Positions 30,761-38,250 of a stretch of 48,634 nucleotides of DNA are shown here, in pieces. Position 1 is the stretch's first letter, and each line of letters starts with the position of its first letter. The stretch spans positions 1 to 48,634 of the forward strand of contig SCQX01000026.1 in the NCBI GenBank assembly GCA_004298545.1. Direction: 5' to 3'. Position numbers and translations under genes: made by a program. Below the pieces are notes generated by a model that saw only the letters and a program-made list of their open reading frames with translations, made no database searches and was not told the DNA's origin. Source of the stretch: Candidimonas sp. (lineage in GTDB: Bacteria; Pseudomonadota; Gammaproteobacteria; Burkholderiales; Burkholderiaceae_B).

Positions 30761-31609
30761 CTAGAACCAGTTGATTGGATTCCAGTAGTTGACGGGCGGG
30801 TTGAGGCCTTGCTTGTAGTACTTGCTGTGCGGGAAGTTTTTGTCCAGTACGCGTTTCGCGTCGGCCTGCAGTTTGGGGAGCTTCAGCTTGCCATAGGAAA
30901 GAACCATGATGTACAGCGCTTTTTCGGCAATGGGCACGCCCTGGAATTCAGTGATGACCGTCTGTGCGCGGTTGACGGCGGCAACATAGGCGCCGCGTTC
31001 ATAGTAATACTGTGCGACGTCGACCTCGTGCTGGGCAATCGTGGCGACCAGCCACGTGACGCGCTGCTTCGCATCTCGGGTATAGGGGCTGTTGGGGTAG
31101 CGTTTGATGAGTTCATTGAACGCGGCGTACGATTCGCGCAGACCTTTGGGGTCGCGTTCGCTGGGATCCTGGCGTGTGATCTGGCTGAACGCCGCGCTTG
31201 GCGGCGTGAAAGTGACCAGTCCCTTCAGATACAGCATGTAATCGGTGCCGGCGTGATTCGGGTATTGCTGCTGGAAGCGGTCGATGGCGGCCAGCGCCTG
31301 TTCGGGTTCGTCGTCCTTCCAGTCGACATAGGCCAGGTCGACCAACGCCTGCTGGGCGTAGATGCCAAACGGATAGCGGGATTCTATGGCTTCCAGACGG
31401 GTACGCGCATCTTTCCAGTCGGATCCGGCGATCTGGGTGCGCGCGTCTTTGTATAACTGGGCGGCGCTCCAGCCGGCGGTGGGGTCACGGTCGCCTTTGC
31501 CGAAGCTGCTGCAGCCTGCGATGAAGGCTGCCGCTGCGAAAATAAGCGTCACTTGCGCGAACCGTTTAAAGCCGGCGAAGCGGAATGGGTCGGTAACGGT
31601 GCGGGTCAC
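30761..31609 (-). CDS. bamD: Outer membrane protein assembly factor BamD
   Basis: This lipoprotein of the BAM complex inserts beta-barrel proteins into the outer membrane. It has 282 residues and a GTG start with AAGGA upstream. The signal peptide ends in the lipobox FIAGC, with the lipidated Cys at about residue 33. Five TPR-like helical repeats follow, including LYKDARTQIAGSDWKDARTR, LVDLAYVDWKDDEPEQALAA and the conserved FNELIKRYPNSPYTRDA. The last residues (NPPVNYWNPINWF) are unusually aromatic. It is divergent from rluD over 50 bp, as in many proteobacteria. Confidence 0.97.
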   Translation of the reverse strand: MTRTVTDPFRFAGFKRFAQVTLIFAAAAFIAGCSSFGKGDRDPTAGWSAAQLYKDARTQIAGSDWKDARTRLEAIESRYPFGIYAQQALVDLAYVDWKDDEPEQALAAIDRFQQQYPNHAGTDYMLYLKGLVTFTPPSAAFSQITRQDPSERDPKGLRESYAAFNELIKRYPNSPYTRDAKQRVTWLVATIAQHEVDVAQYYYERGAYVAAVNRAQTVITEFQGVPIAEKALYIMVLSYGKLKLPKLQADAKRVLDKNFPHSKYYKQGLNPPVNYWNPINWF

Positions 31610-31659
31610 GAAAACATCCTTGGTGTTAGCATGCTGGCAGAATTATATGATTTGTCGCC
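31610..31659. promoter_or_regulatory. Compact divergent promoter region bamD/rluD
   Basis: Only 50 bp separate the starts. On the minus strand a perfect TATAAT (plus-strand 31642-31647) would drive bamD with a leader of about 25 bases. On the plus strand TTGGTG (31620-31625) and TTATAT/TATATG (about 31643-31649) could drive rluD, placing the start only a few bases before its ATG. The -10 elements overlap, so the two promoters may compete. Confidence 0.4.
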
Positions 31660-32631
31660 ATGTCTGATATAGAGTCGTCGCCGCAAAGTGTAGCGCGGGA
31701 TGCCGCGCAGGAGCGGCCACTTCAGTTTCGCATCCCGTTGCGTGCCACGCCCGATCGACTGGACAAGGTTCTTGCGCGCCTTCTGCCCGAGCATTCGCGC
31801 GCCCGTTTGCAGGCGTGGATCGGTGACGGGCATGTGAGGGTCAACGACGCGCCGTGCCGAATTCGGCAAGCGGTCAATCCCGGCGATCGCATCCAGGTAT
31901 GGGAGCAGGCGGCGCCCGAGTCGCTGGCGTTCACGCCTGAACCCGTCGCGTTCGAAGTCGTCGCGCAAAGCGATGACTGGATCGTCGTGGATAAGCCCGC
32001 CGGTCTCGTCACGCATCCCGGCGCGGGGAACTGGCATGGTACGCTGCTCAATGGTCTGCTGTATCGATTTCCCGAGTTGCAGGCGGTGGCGCGTGCCGGC
32101 ATCGTGCATCGTCTGGACAAGGATACGTCGGGGTTGCTCGTCGTGGCGCGTCACGAGAGGGCTCAGACCCATCTTGTACGCCAGCTGCAGCGGCATGCCG
32201 TCGGGCGCGAGTACGTTGCGCTGGTGCATGGCAGGCTGACTGCCGCCGGCACGGTCGAGCGCGACATCGGCCGCGATCCGCGGGTGCCGGTGCGTATGAC
32301 GGTCGAACGCCCGCTGGCGCCCAAACCGGCTGTCACGCACTATGCGCCCTGCCGTCACGGTACCGCTGACGGCAGGGTGCTCACCGAGCTGGTGTGTCGT
32401 CTCGAGACGGGGCGCACGCATCAGATACGGGTGCATCTGTCCAGCCTCGGCCATCCGTTGGTGGCGGATGCCTTGTATGGCGGACGCGCGGTGGCGGGCG
32501 CGCGGCGGCAGCTTCTGCATGCCCGCGCCTTGAGTTTCGACGATTTTTCGACAGGTCGCCGCGTGGGCTTTCAATCGGTGCCGGCGGCCGATTTTCAGCG
32601 TGTCCTGGAGGCGGTGCAATGGAAGACGTGA
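31660..32631 (+). CDS. rluD: 23S rRNA pseudouridine(1911/1915/1917) synthase RluD
   Basis: This enzyme makes pseudouridines in helix 69 of 23S rRNA, important for subunit joining. It has 323 residues. An S4-like domain spans about 28-85 (DRLDKVLARLLPEHSRARLQ). The catalytic Asp is D153 in IVHRLDKDTSGLLVVA, and the synthase fold continues with LETGRTHQIRVHLSSLGHPL. No Shine-Dalgarno sequence is visible before the ATG. It overlaps pgeF by 13 bases, and the rluD-pgeF pair is widely conserved. Confidence 0.95.
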   Translation: MSDIESSPQSVARDAAQERPLQFRIPLRATPDRLDKVLARLLPEHSRARLQAWIGDGHVRVNDAPCRIRQAVNPGDRIQVWEQAAPESLAFTPEPVAFEVVAQSDDWIVVDKPAGLVTHPGAGNWHGTLLNGLLYRFPELQAVARAGIVHRLDKDTSGLLVVARHERAQTHLVRQLQRHAVGREYVALVHGRLTAAGTVERDIGRDPRVPVRMTVERPLAPKPAVTHYAPCRHGTADGRVLTELVCRLETGRTHQIRVHLSSLGHPLVADALYGGRAVAGARRQLLHARALSFDDFSTGRRVGFQSVPAADFQRVLEAVQWKT

Positions 32632-33434
32632 GTCGTGCCGACGCGCCTGTTCGCGGCCCCGGCGGCCAGCGCGTGGATTTGCCGCTGGTGTCCGGCCTGT
32701 CATGGCCGGGCGTGCGCTACTTTTCCACGACGCGCATGGGCGGTGTCAGCCGCGGCGCGTACGCGTCGTTCAATCTGGGGATGCACACCGGCGACGACCC
32801 GGCCCGCGTGCGCGAAAACAGATCGTACCTGCGCGGGCTGCTGCCGGCCGATCCACTCTGGCTCGACCAGGTGCATGGTGGCGAAGTGCTGGATGCCGAC
32901 AGCCACGAAGACCGCGGTGGCGCGCCGCCGAAAGCCGATGCGGCCGTCACCACGCGACCCGAGTGTGTTCTGGCGATCATGACGGCCGACTGCCTGCCGG
33001 TCGTGCTGGCCGATGTCGACGGCACCGTGCTGGGCGTCGCCCACGCTGGCTGGCGGGGCCTCGCCGGGTCGGTACTCGAGCACACGGTGGAGCGCCTGCG
33101 CGCCCTGCGCCCGAATGCGCCTGGGTTTCGCGCCTGGATTGGCCCGGCGATCAGCCAGCGCTGCTTCGAGGTGGGCAGTGACGTTTACGCGGCGTTCGTC
33201 GATCACGATGCGCAAGCGCGCCACTACTTCGTCAGGAGCGCGCGGGCGCGTGGAAAATGGCTGGCCGATCTGGCGTCGCTTGCGCGCCATCGGCTGACTC
33301 GCGCGGGAGTCGAAGACGTGGAGCTCAGCGGCTATTGCACTTACGGGCAACCCGAGCGGTTCTACTCCTACCGCCGCGCCAGCGATACGGGGCGTGGCGC
33401 GACCATCGCGTGGCTGCTTCCGCGGCGTGCCTGA
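32619..33434 (+). CDS. pgeF: Peptidoglycan editing factor PgeF (laccase-domain, YfiH family)
   Basis: This cytoplasmic enzyme of 271 residues belongs to the multicopper polyphenol oxidoreductase superfamily. In E. coli YfiH hydrolyses misincorporated L-Ser from UDP-MurNAc, keeping peptidoglycan precursors correct. The metal/catalytic residues H86 (QVHGGEV), C125 (TADCLPVVL) and H142 (AHAGWRGL) are present, and the carboxy end CTYGQPERFYSYRR is typical. The ATG lies inside the rluD end, in a different frame, so translation is coupled. Confidence 0.94.
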   Translation: MEDVSRADAPVRGPGGQRVDLPLVSGLSWPGVRYFSTTRMGGVSRGAYASFNLGMHTGDDPARVRENRSYLRGLLPADPLWLDQVHGGEVLDADSHEDRGGAPPKADAAVTTRPECVLAIMTADCLPVVLADVDGTVLGVAHAGWRGLAGSVLEHTVERLRALRPNAPGFRAWIGPAISQRCFEVGSDVYAAFVDHDAQARHYFVRSARARGKWLADLASLARHRLTRAGVEDVELSGYCTYGQPERFYSYRRASDTGRGATIAWLLPRRA

Positions 33435-33461
33435 ACTGGCGGCTACTCTGACTTACCCTGA

Positions 33462-33490
33462 TTGACACCGCCTCGGTTGCGCCTCAACAT
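33462..33490 (+). promoter_or_regulatory. Predicted promoter of phaC
   Basis: A perfect -35 TTGACA (33462-33467) and a weaker -10 CAACAT (33485-33490) are 17 bp apart. The start would be near 33497, 26 bases before the ATG, with GAGG as the ribosome-binding site. The arms CCTCGG and CCGAGG flank the -10 region at a distance and may be fortuitous. Confidence 0.4.
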
Positions 33491-33522
33491 GGGGCGCTGG
33501 GTCTCGAGCCGAGGTATATGAA

Positions 33523-35157
33523 ATGGGCACGCCATCGTCGTCAGAATCGCCTCTCTCGACAAGTGTCCCGCCAAACAGGCTGGCCGAGATCCAGGCCGAG
33601 TTCTCGCGCGAGTGGTCACGCATCGCATCCGAGGCGCAGCGTGGCGCCTTGGGGGTTCCCGACGACCGGCGGTTCGCGGCCCAGTCCTGGCTGGCGAATC
33701 CGGTGCAGTTGCTGGCCGCGCATCTCTATCTGCTTTCGGCGCGCGCCATGGCGCAAATGGTCGACGCGGCACGAATGCCCGAGGCCGCGCGCCGCCGCTT
33801 GCAGTTTTCAGCCATGCAATGGGTCGATGCCGTGTCGCCCGCGAACTTCCTGGCAACCAACCCCGACGCGTTGCGGGCGTTGATCGACAGCCAGGGGCAG
33901 ACCCTACGGCGTGGTATTGCCAATCTGTTCGGCGATCTGCGCAAAGGGCGCCTGTCGCAAACCGATGAAACGCAGTTTCGCCTGGGCGAGAACGTTGCCG
34001 TCACGCCAGGCGCGGTGGTCTTCGAGAACAAGCTGTTTCAGCTCATCCAGTATGCGCCGCTCACCCGTGAAGTGGCGCGCAAGCCGGTGGTCATCGTGCC
34101 CCCCTGTATCAACAAGTACTACATACTCGACCTCCAGCCGGCGAACTCGTTCGTGCGTTATGTGGTAGAGCGTGGCTTCACGGTGATGGTAGTGTCGTGG
34201 CGCAATCCGTTGCCGTCCGATACCGATCGGATCGATACCGCCACTTGGGGGGATTACCTCCAGGAGGGGGTGCTGCGCGCGCTCGACGTGGCCGCCTCCA
34301 TCACGAATCAGGATCAGGTCGACGCGGTCGGGTTCTGTGTTGGCGGCACGCTGCTGACATCGGCGCTGGCACTGGCGAAGGCGCGTGGCCGCGATCCGGT
34401 CGGCGCGCTCACGCTGCTGGCCACATTGCTCGACTTCAGCGACACCGGGGTACTCGACGTCTTCGTCGACGAGTCACATGCCCGCCTGCGGGACTATCAG
34501 CTCGGGCGGGGCGGGATGATGACGGCGCGTGAACTGGCGACGACCTTTTCGTTCCTGCGGCCCAACGAGCTGGTCTGGAATTACGTCGTCGGCAACTACC
34601 TCAAGGGCGAGGAGCCGCCAGCGTTCGATCTGCTCTTCTGGAATGCCGACGGCACCAATTTGCCGGGGCCGTTTTTCTGCTGGTATTTTCGCAACACGTA
34701 CCTCGAGAACCGGTTGAAGACTCCGGGCGGCGTCCAGGTCGACGGTCAGGCGATCGACTTGGGTTCCCTGAATCTGCCGGTCTATATTTTCGGCTCACGC
34801 GAAGATCATATCGTTCCCTGGCGCAGTGCTTTTGCCAGTATGAACGTTCTGCGGGGCACGATGCGCTTCGTGTTGGGGGCATCGGGCCACATCGCTGGCG
34901 TTGTCAATCCGCCCGGCAGGAAAAAGCGTCACTACTGGACGCATCCCGGGACATACACGCGGACCAATGTTCCGGCCGATGCCGACGCCTGGCTGTCGCG
35001 GGCCGATCGGCACGAGGGCAGCTGGTGGCCCGACTGGATTCGGTGGCAGGCCGCGCAAGGCAATGGACGCGTGCCGGCGCGGTCGCGGCTGGGCAATGCG
35101 CGCTACAAGCCCATCGAAAAGGCGCCGGGCCGCTACGTGAGGGTGAGGGCGGTATGA
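33523..35157 (+). CDS. phaC: Class I polyhydroxyalkanoate synthase
   Basis: This enzyme polymerises (R)-3-hydroxyacyl-CoA into PHA at the granule surface. It has 544 residues, somewhat shorter than the 589-residue Cupriavidus necator enzyme, mainly at the amino end. The alpha/beta-hydrolase triad is C272 in the lipase-like box GFCVGGTLL, D428 (GSREDHIVPW) and H456 (GASGHIAGVVNPP). Other PhaC signatures are PPCINKYYILDLQP, VSWRNP and FWNADGTNLPGPFFCWY. It heads the phaC-phaB-phaR cluster. No phaE or phaA is adjacent, which supports class I. Confidence 0.97.
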   Translation: MGTPSSSESPLSTSVPPNRLAEIQAEFSREWSRIASEAQRGALGVPDDRRFAAQSWLANPVQLLAAHLYLLSARAMAQMVDAARMPEAARRRLQFSAMQWVDAVSPANFLATNPDALRALIDSQGQTLRRGIANLFGDLRKGRLSQTDETQFRLGENVAVTPGAVVFENKLFQLIQYAPLTREVARKPVVIVPPCINKYYILDLQPANSFVRYVVERGFTVMVVSWRNPLPSDTDRIDTATWGDYLQEGVLRALDVAASITNQDQVDAVGFCVGGTLLTSALALAKARGRDPVGALTLLATLLDFSDTGVLDVFVDESHARLRDYQLGRGGMMTARELATTFSFLRPNELVWNYVVGNYLKGEEPPAFDLLFWNADGTNLPGPFFCWYFRNTYLENRLKTPGGVQVDGQAIDLGSLNLPVYIFGSREDHIVPWRSAFASMNVLRGTMRFVLGASGHIAGVVNPPGRKKRHYWTHPGTYTRTNVPADADAWLSRADRHEGSWWPDWIRWQAAQGNGRVPARSRLGNARYKPIEKAPGRYVRVRAV

Positions 35158-35256
35158 TGCCTCCGTCGAGTGGTCGTGTGCGGTTGGGAACGAGGTGTGT
35201 CGGCCAGCGTGGGGCCTGGAGCAATGTGAGGCCGGACGTTTTTTGAGGAGACGGCG

Positions 35257-35994
35257 ATGAGTGGAAAACTGGCTTACGTAACGGGGGGCATGGGCGGTAT
35301 CGGCACCTCGATCTGTCACCGCCTGGCCAAGGCGGGTTACGTCGTGGTCGCTGGTTGCGGGCCGAGTCGCAATTTCAAACAATGGCTCGACGAGCAGGCC
35401 GCGTTGGGTTATAAGTTCCACGCCTCGGTCGGCAACGTTGCCGATTGGGATTCCACCGTGCATGCTTTCGAGCAGGTAAAGAAGGAACTCGGATCCGTTC
35501 AGGTACTTGTCAACAACGCGGGTATCACCCGCGACGGCATGTTCCGCAAGATGAGTTGCGAAGATTGGCGGGCGGTCATCGATACCAACCTCAACAGCCT
35601 GTTCAACGTTACCAAGCAGGTGATCGACGACATGGTCAGCGGGCAGTGGGGGCGCATCATCAACATCAGTTCCGTCAACGGACAGAAAGGGCAGTTCGGG
35701 CAGACGAATTATTCCACCGCCAAAGCGGGAATCCATGGGTTCACGATGGCGTTGGCGCAAGAGGTTGCGTCCAAGGGCGTGACAGTCAACACCATTTCCC
35801 CAGGGTACGTCGGCACGGACATGGTGCGCGCGATTCGGTCCGACGTGCTCGAGAAGATTGTCTCCGCCATTCCGGTGCGTCGTCTCGGCACGCCCGATGA
35901 AATCGGGTCGATGGTGGCCTGGCTGGCGTCCGATGATGCGGGGTTTGCCACAGGCGCCGATTTTTCGTTGAATGGCGGGCTGCACATGGGGTAG
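35257..35994 (+). CDS. phaB: Acetoacetyl-CoA reductase (NADPH-dependent, SDR family)
   Basis: This short-chain dehydrogenase of 245 residues reduces acetoacetyl-CoA to (R)-3-hydroxybutyryl-CoA for PhaC. The cofactor loop is TGGMGGIG (residues 9-16), NNAG lies at 86-89, and the catalytic set is S139, Y152 and K156 (NYSTAKAG). The carboxy end GADFSLNGGLHMG is characteristic of PhaB. It lies 99 bp after phaC with a good GGAG ribosome-binding site (TTGAGGAG region). Confidence 0.96.
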   Translation: MSGKLAYVTGGMGGIGTSICHRLAKAGYVVVAGCGPSRNFKQWLDEQAALGYKFHASVGNVADWDSTVHAFEQVKKELGSVQVLVNNAGITRDGMFRKMSCEDWRAVIDTNLNSLFNVTKQVIDDMVSGQWGRIINISSVNGQKGQFGQTNYSTAKAGIHGFTMALAQEVASKGVTVNTISPGYVGTDMVRAIRSDVLEKIVSAIPVRRLGTPDEIGSMVAWLASDDAGFATGADFSLNGGLHMG

Positions 35995-36049
35995 CCCAGA
36001 GCCCCTTTTTCTCGTTTCGATACCGATAGAGTTAGATCAAATCATTGAT

Positions 36050-36607
36050 ATGACACAAACCCAATCCTCCGTTTCCGTCCGCCTCATCAAGAAGTATCCC
36101 AACCGCCGCCTGTACGACACGCAAACCAGTACGTACATTACGCTGTCCGACGTGAAGGAACTGGTGCTCGACAACGAGGCGTTCCAGGTGGTCGATGCGA
36201 AGTCCGGGGACGATCTGACTCGCAGTATTCTGCTGCAGATCATCCTTGAAGAAGAAAGTGGCGGCGTGCCCATGTTTTCGGCAACGGCGCTCTCGCAGAT
36301 CATCCGTTTTTACGGGCACGCGATGCAGGGCGTGATGGGCACGTTCCTTGAAAAGAATATTCAGGTGTTCATCGACATGCAGGACCGTTTCGCAGCAGGC
36401 CAATCCAAGGGCTTATATGGCGCGCAGTTCGGGCCCGAAGCCTGGGCGCAGTTCATGAACGTGCAGACGCCAATTCTGCAGAACATGATGAACAACTACA
36501 TCGATCAGAGCAAGAATCTGTTCGTGCAGATGCAAGACCAGATGCAGAATCAGACGCGCTCGATGTTTTCGGCCTTTCCCTTCAAACCGGCGGAACCCAA
36601 GAAATAA
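36050..36607 (+). CDS. phaR: PHA synthesis repressor PhaR
   Basis: This regulator senses PHA granules and represses phasin and pha genes. It has 185 residues from the ATG at 36050. The DNA-binding domain occupies about 10-70 (LIKKYPNRRLYDTQTSTYI), followed by the PHB_acc domain (SQIIRFYGHAMQGVMGTFLE, IQVFIDMQDRF). The tail is Gln/Met-rich (QMQDQMQNQTRSMFSAF), which suits binding to hydrophobic granules. An in-frame upstream start at 35972 overlaps phaB and lacks family similarity. Confidence 0.95.
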   Translation: MTQTQSSVSVRLIKKYPNRRLYDTQTSTYITLSDVKELVLDNEAFQVVDAKSGDDLTRSILLQIILEEESGGVPMFSATALSQIIRFYGHAMQGVMGTFLEKNIQVFIDMQDRFAAGQSKGLYGAQFGPEAWAQFMNVQTPILQNMMNNYIDQSKNLFVQMQDQMQNQTRSMFSAFPFKPAEPKK

Positions 36608-36816
36608 GGCGTCGACATCACCGTGGCGCGAGGCGGTGTTGCGCGCAGGCAGCCCGCGCACGGCCAGTAGTTGCATTCGCGGGACGGCAATGGTGTAATA
36701 GCGCCTTAGCCTTCGTTATTGGCGCGGCGCAGTCCGAAACCGTTGGGTTGGCGACTGGCGCAAATAGAAACCGCCACGAAAGTTGTCGTTGGCAATTTGC
36801 CACGTGAAGCCTTCCC

Positions 36817-36963
36817 TTGAATGAAGTGTCGCCCAACGCTGTTTCACCCGAAGTCGCCATTGGGCGAGTGAGCCATTGGGTGAAGTGGCTGCCGCGTGTC
36901 GCGTACCTGCTGTTGGCCGTCGCTTTGGTCGACCGATTTAGAATCGTTTGCGCGGCACCCTGA
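36817..36963 (+). CDS. Candidate 48-residue small membrane protein (weak)
   Basis: A TTG-started frame encodes 48 residues ending at TGA 36961-36963. It reads NEVSPNAVSPEVAIGRVSHW then a basic-hydrophobic segment KWLPRVAYLLLAVALVDRF, compatible with one transmembrane helix. There is no strong ribosome-binding site, and the first third overlaps the complementary segments described separately. I do not recognise it, and it may be chance. Confidence 0.12.
   Translation: MNEVSPNAVSPEVAIGRVSHWVKWLPRVAYLLLAVALVDRFRIVCAAP
36829..36884 (+). ncRNA. Candidate structured RNA element with pseudoknot-like interlocked stems
   Basis: TCGCCCAA (36829-36836) is perfectly complementary to TTGGGCGA (36860-36867). 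TTCACCC (36843-36849) is perfectly complementary to GGGTGAA (36878-36884). The order A-B-A'-B' is that of an H-type pseudoknot. The second GCCATTGGGTGA copy could also pair with segment A, giving a mutually exclusive fold. Only complementarity is seen; no transcript is known. Confidence 0.22.
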
Positions 36964-37265
36964 GCCACCCACGAATTGCGCCCGTCGTGGCCAGGAAAGT
37001 GCGAATCCAATTCCTCGTCGCAACATAGCGCGGTGCGCGCCCGGTGCGCGGGTCGAAATGGGGTATGACCCGTGAGGTGCACCAAGTCGTCGCGCCGGGG
37101 TGTCGGGTATTACGGGTATTGTGCGTGCACGGTGCGTTGATCGCCGAGTGGATTGGCTGCCGATCAGGGGCGGATTTGGCCGCGGCGCATCTTTCAATGG
37201 GTTCGAATTTTGAATATATCCGGATTGTCACGGACTGGTTGTTGTGGACTTGCCGTGTCCTGGAT

Positions 37266-37295
37266 CAGTGAACGATGAAACAGTGAACGATGAAA
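37266..37295. repeat. Perfect 15-bp tandem duplication
   Basis: The unit CAGTGAACGATGAAA occurs twice head to tail (37266-37280 and 37281-37295). It lies in the gene-poor region and looks like a replication-slippage duplication. Confidence 0.7.
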
Positions 37296-37466
37296 ACAAA
37301 AAGAAACCGGCTCCCCAGTAAACACCACTTCGTGCCTTTATCTCTTTTATTCCATCCACCCTATGCGCGCGCGGTTGCTGTCGTTATTACTACCGCGTTT
37401 ACTTATGGTGTAAGGGGTGTGAATGCACTACGTGATGCCGCCGCGAACGCCGGTTTCATTGAATTC

Positions 37467-37543
<77 letters not shown>

Positions 37544-37555
37544 TCTGAATCAACG

Positions 37556-37584
37556 ATTGTAGGTTTTATTTAAAGTTCATGCAA
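37556..37584 (-). promoter_or_regulatory. Near-consensus sigma70 promoter of tRNA-fMet
   Basis: Read on the minus strand, TTGCAT (-35, plus 37579-37584) and TACAAT (-10, plus 37556-37561) are separated by exactly 17 A/T-rich bases. The start would fall a few bases before the mature tRNA 5' end, so the 5' leader is very short. Confidence 0.75.
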
Positions 37585-37615
37585 GTTGCTCGTCATCGTC
37601 TCACATGAGCCGCGA

Positions 37616-38233
37616 ATGACCGAATCTGAGATGGTTCAAGTGTTGGAAGCGGTGTTGCTGTGCGCCACCCAGCCGGTCCCGGCCGTCGCGCTGCGAACGC
37701 TGTTCGGACCAACGCGGGAGATGTCCGATAGCGACGTGACGCGGCTGTTGATGCGCCTGCAGTCCGAGTGGGCCGAGCGGGGGCTCGAATTGCGCAGCCT
37801 GGCCAGTGGCTGGCAGTTTCAAAGCCGCCCCGGGATGCGAGAGTATCTGCGGCGCCTCGACCCTGACAGGGCGCCACGGTATTCGCGCGCCGTCCTTGAA
37901 ACACTGGCGATCGTTGCCTGGCGGCAGCCGGTTACCCGTGGCGACATCGAAGACATACGCGGAGTGACGGTATCATCGCAAACCGTCAAAACCTTGCTGG
38001 AGCGGGGGTGGATCGAGGTGCTGGGGCATCGCGACGCGCCGGGGAAACCGGCTCTGTTGGGTACCACCCAGCAGTTTCTCGATGACCTCGGGTTGAAGAC
38101 CCTTGATGAATTGCCGCCGCTTGAACTGGATGAGGGCGGGGTGGCGCCAGCGGGCCTTGACGCCCACATTCCGTCTGTGGCCGGCGTTGGTGACGAGGAA
38201 GGGTCAGGCGCGCAGGCGCGGTCGCCCGAGTGA
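37616..38233 (+). CDS. scpB: Segregation and condensation protein ScpB
   Basis: This kleisin-associated subunit works with SMC and ScpA in chromosome compaction. It has 205 residues from the ATG at 37616; a TTG at 37586 lies within the tRNA promoter zone and is less likely. Two winged-helix domains are visible: about 5-75 ([20 protein letters not shown]) and 85-150 ([47 protein letters not shown]). The carboxy tail is acidic. scpA is not in the window. It is directly followed by rluB. Confidence 0.93.
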   Translation: MTESEMVQVLEAVLLCATQPVPAVALRTLFGPTREMSDSDVTRLLMRLQSEWAERGLELRSLASGWQFQSRPGMREYLRRLDPDRAPRYSRAVLETLAIVAWRQPVTRGDIEDIRGVTVSSQTVKTLLERGWIEVLGHRDAPGKPALLGTTQQFLDDLGLKTLDELPPLELDEGGVAPAGLDAHIPSVAGVGDEEGSGAQARSPE

Positions 38234-38250
38234 ATGTTGGATCAAGAACA

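Larger units (their letters stand above)
36608..37466. other. 859-bp gene-poor region between phaR and tRNA-fMet
   Basis: No open frame here resembles a protein I recognise. The region holds two interlocking pairs of complementary segments (36829-36884), four short near-perfect direct repeats (12, 11, 9 and 15 bp units), a hairpin CGGGTC/GACCCG (37049-37072) and one tiny candidate membrane-protein frame (36817-36963). It could be a decayed gene, a structured RNA or an old insertion scar. Confidence 0.6.

Noticed and set aside
36618-37085. A 155-residue minus-strand frame in the phaR-tRNA spacer
   Set aside because: No recognisable motif, irregular composition, no ribosome-binding site, and it overlaps the direct repeats and complementary segments.
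37044-37271. A 75-residue plus-strand frame in the same spacer
   Set aside because: No family similarity or good ribosome-binding site, and it runs across the 9-bp and 15-bp duplications.
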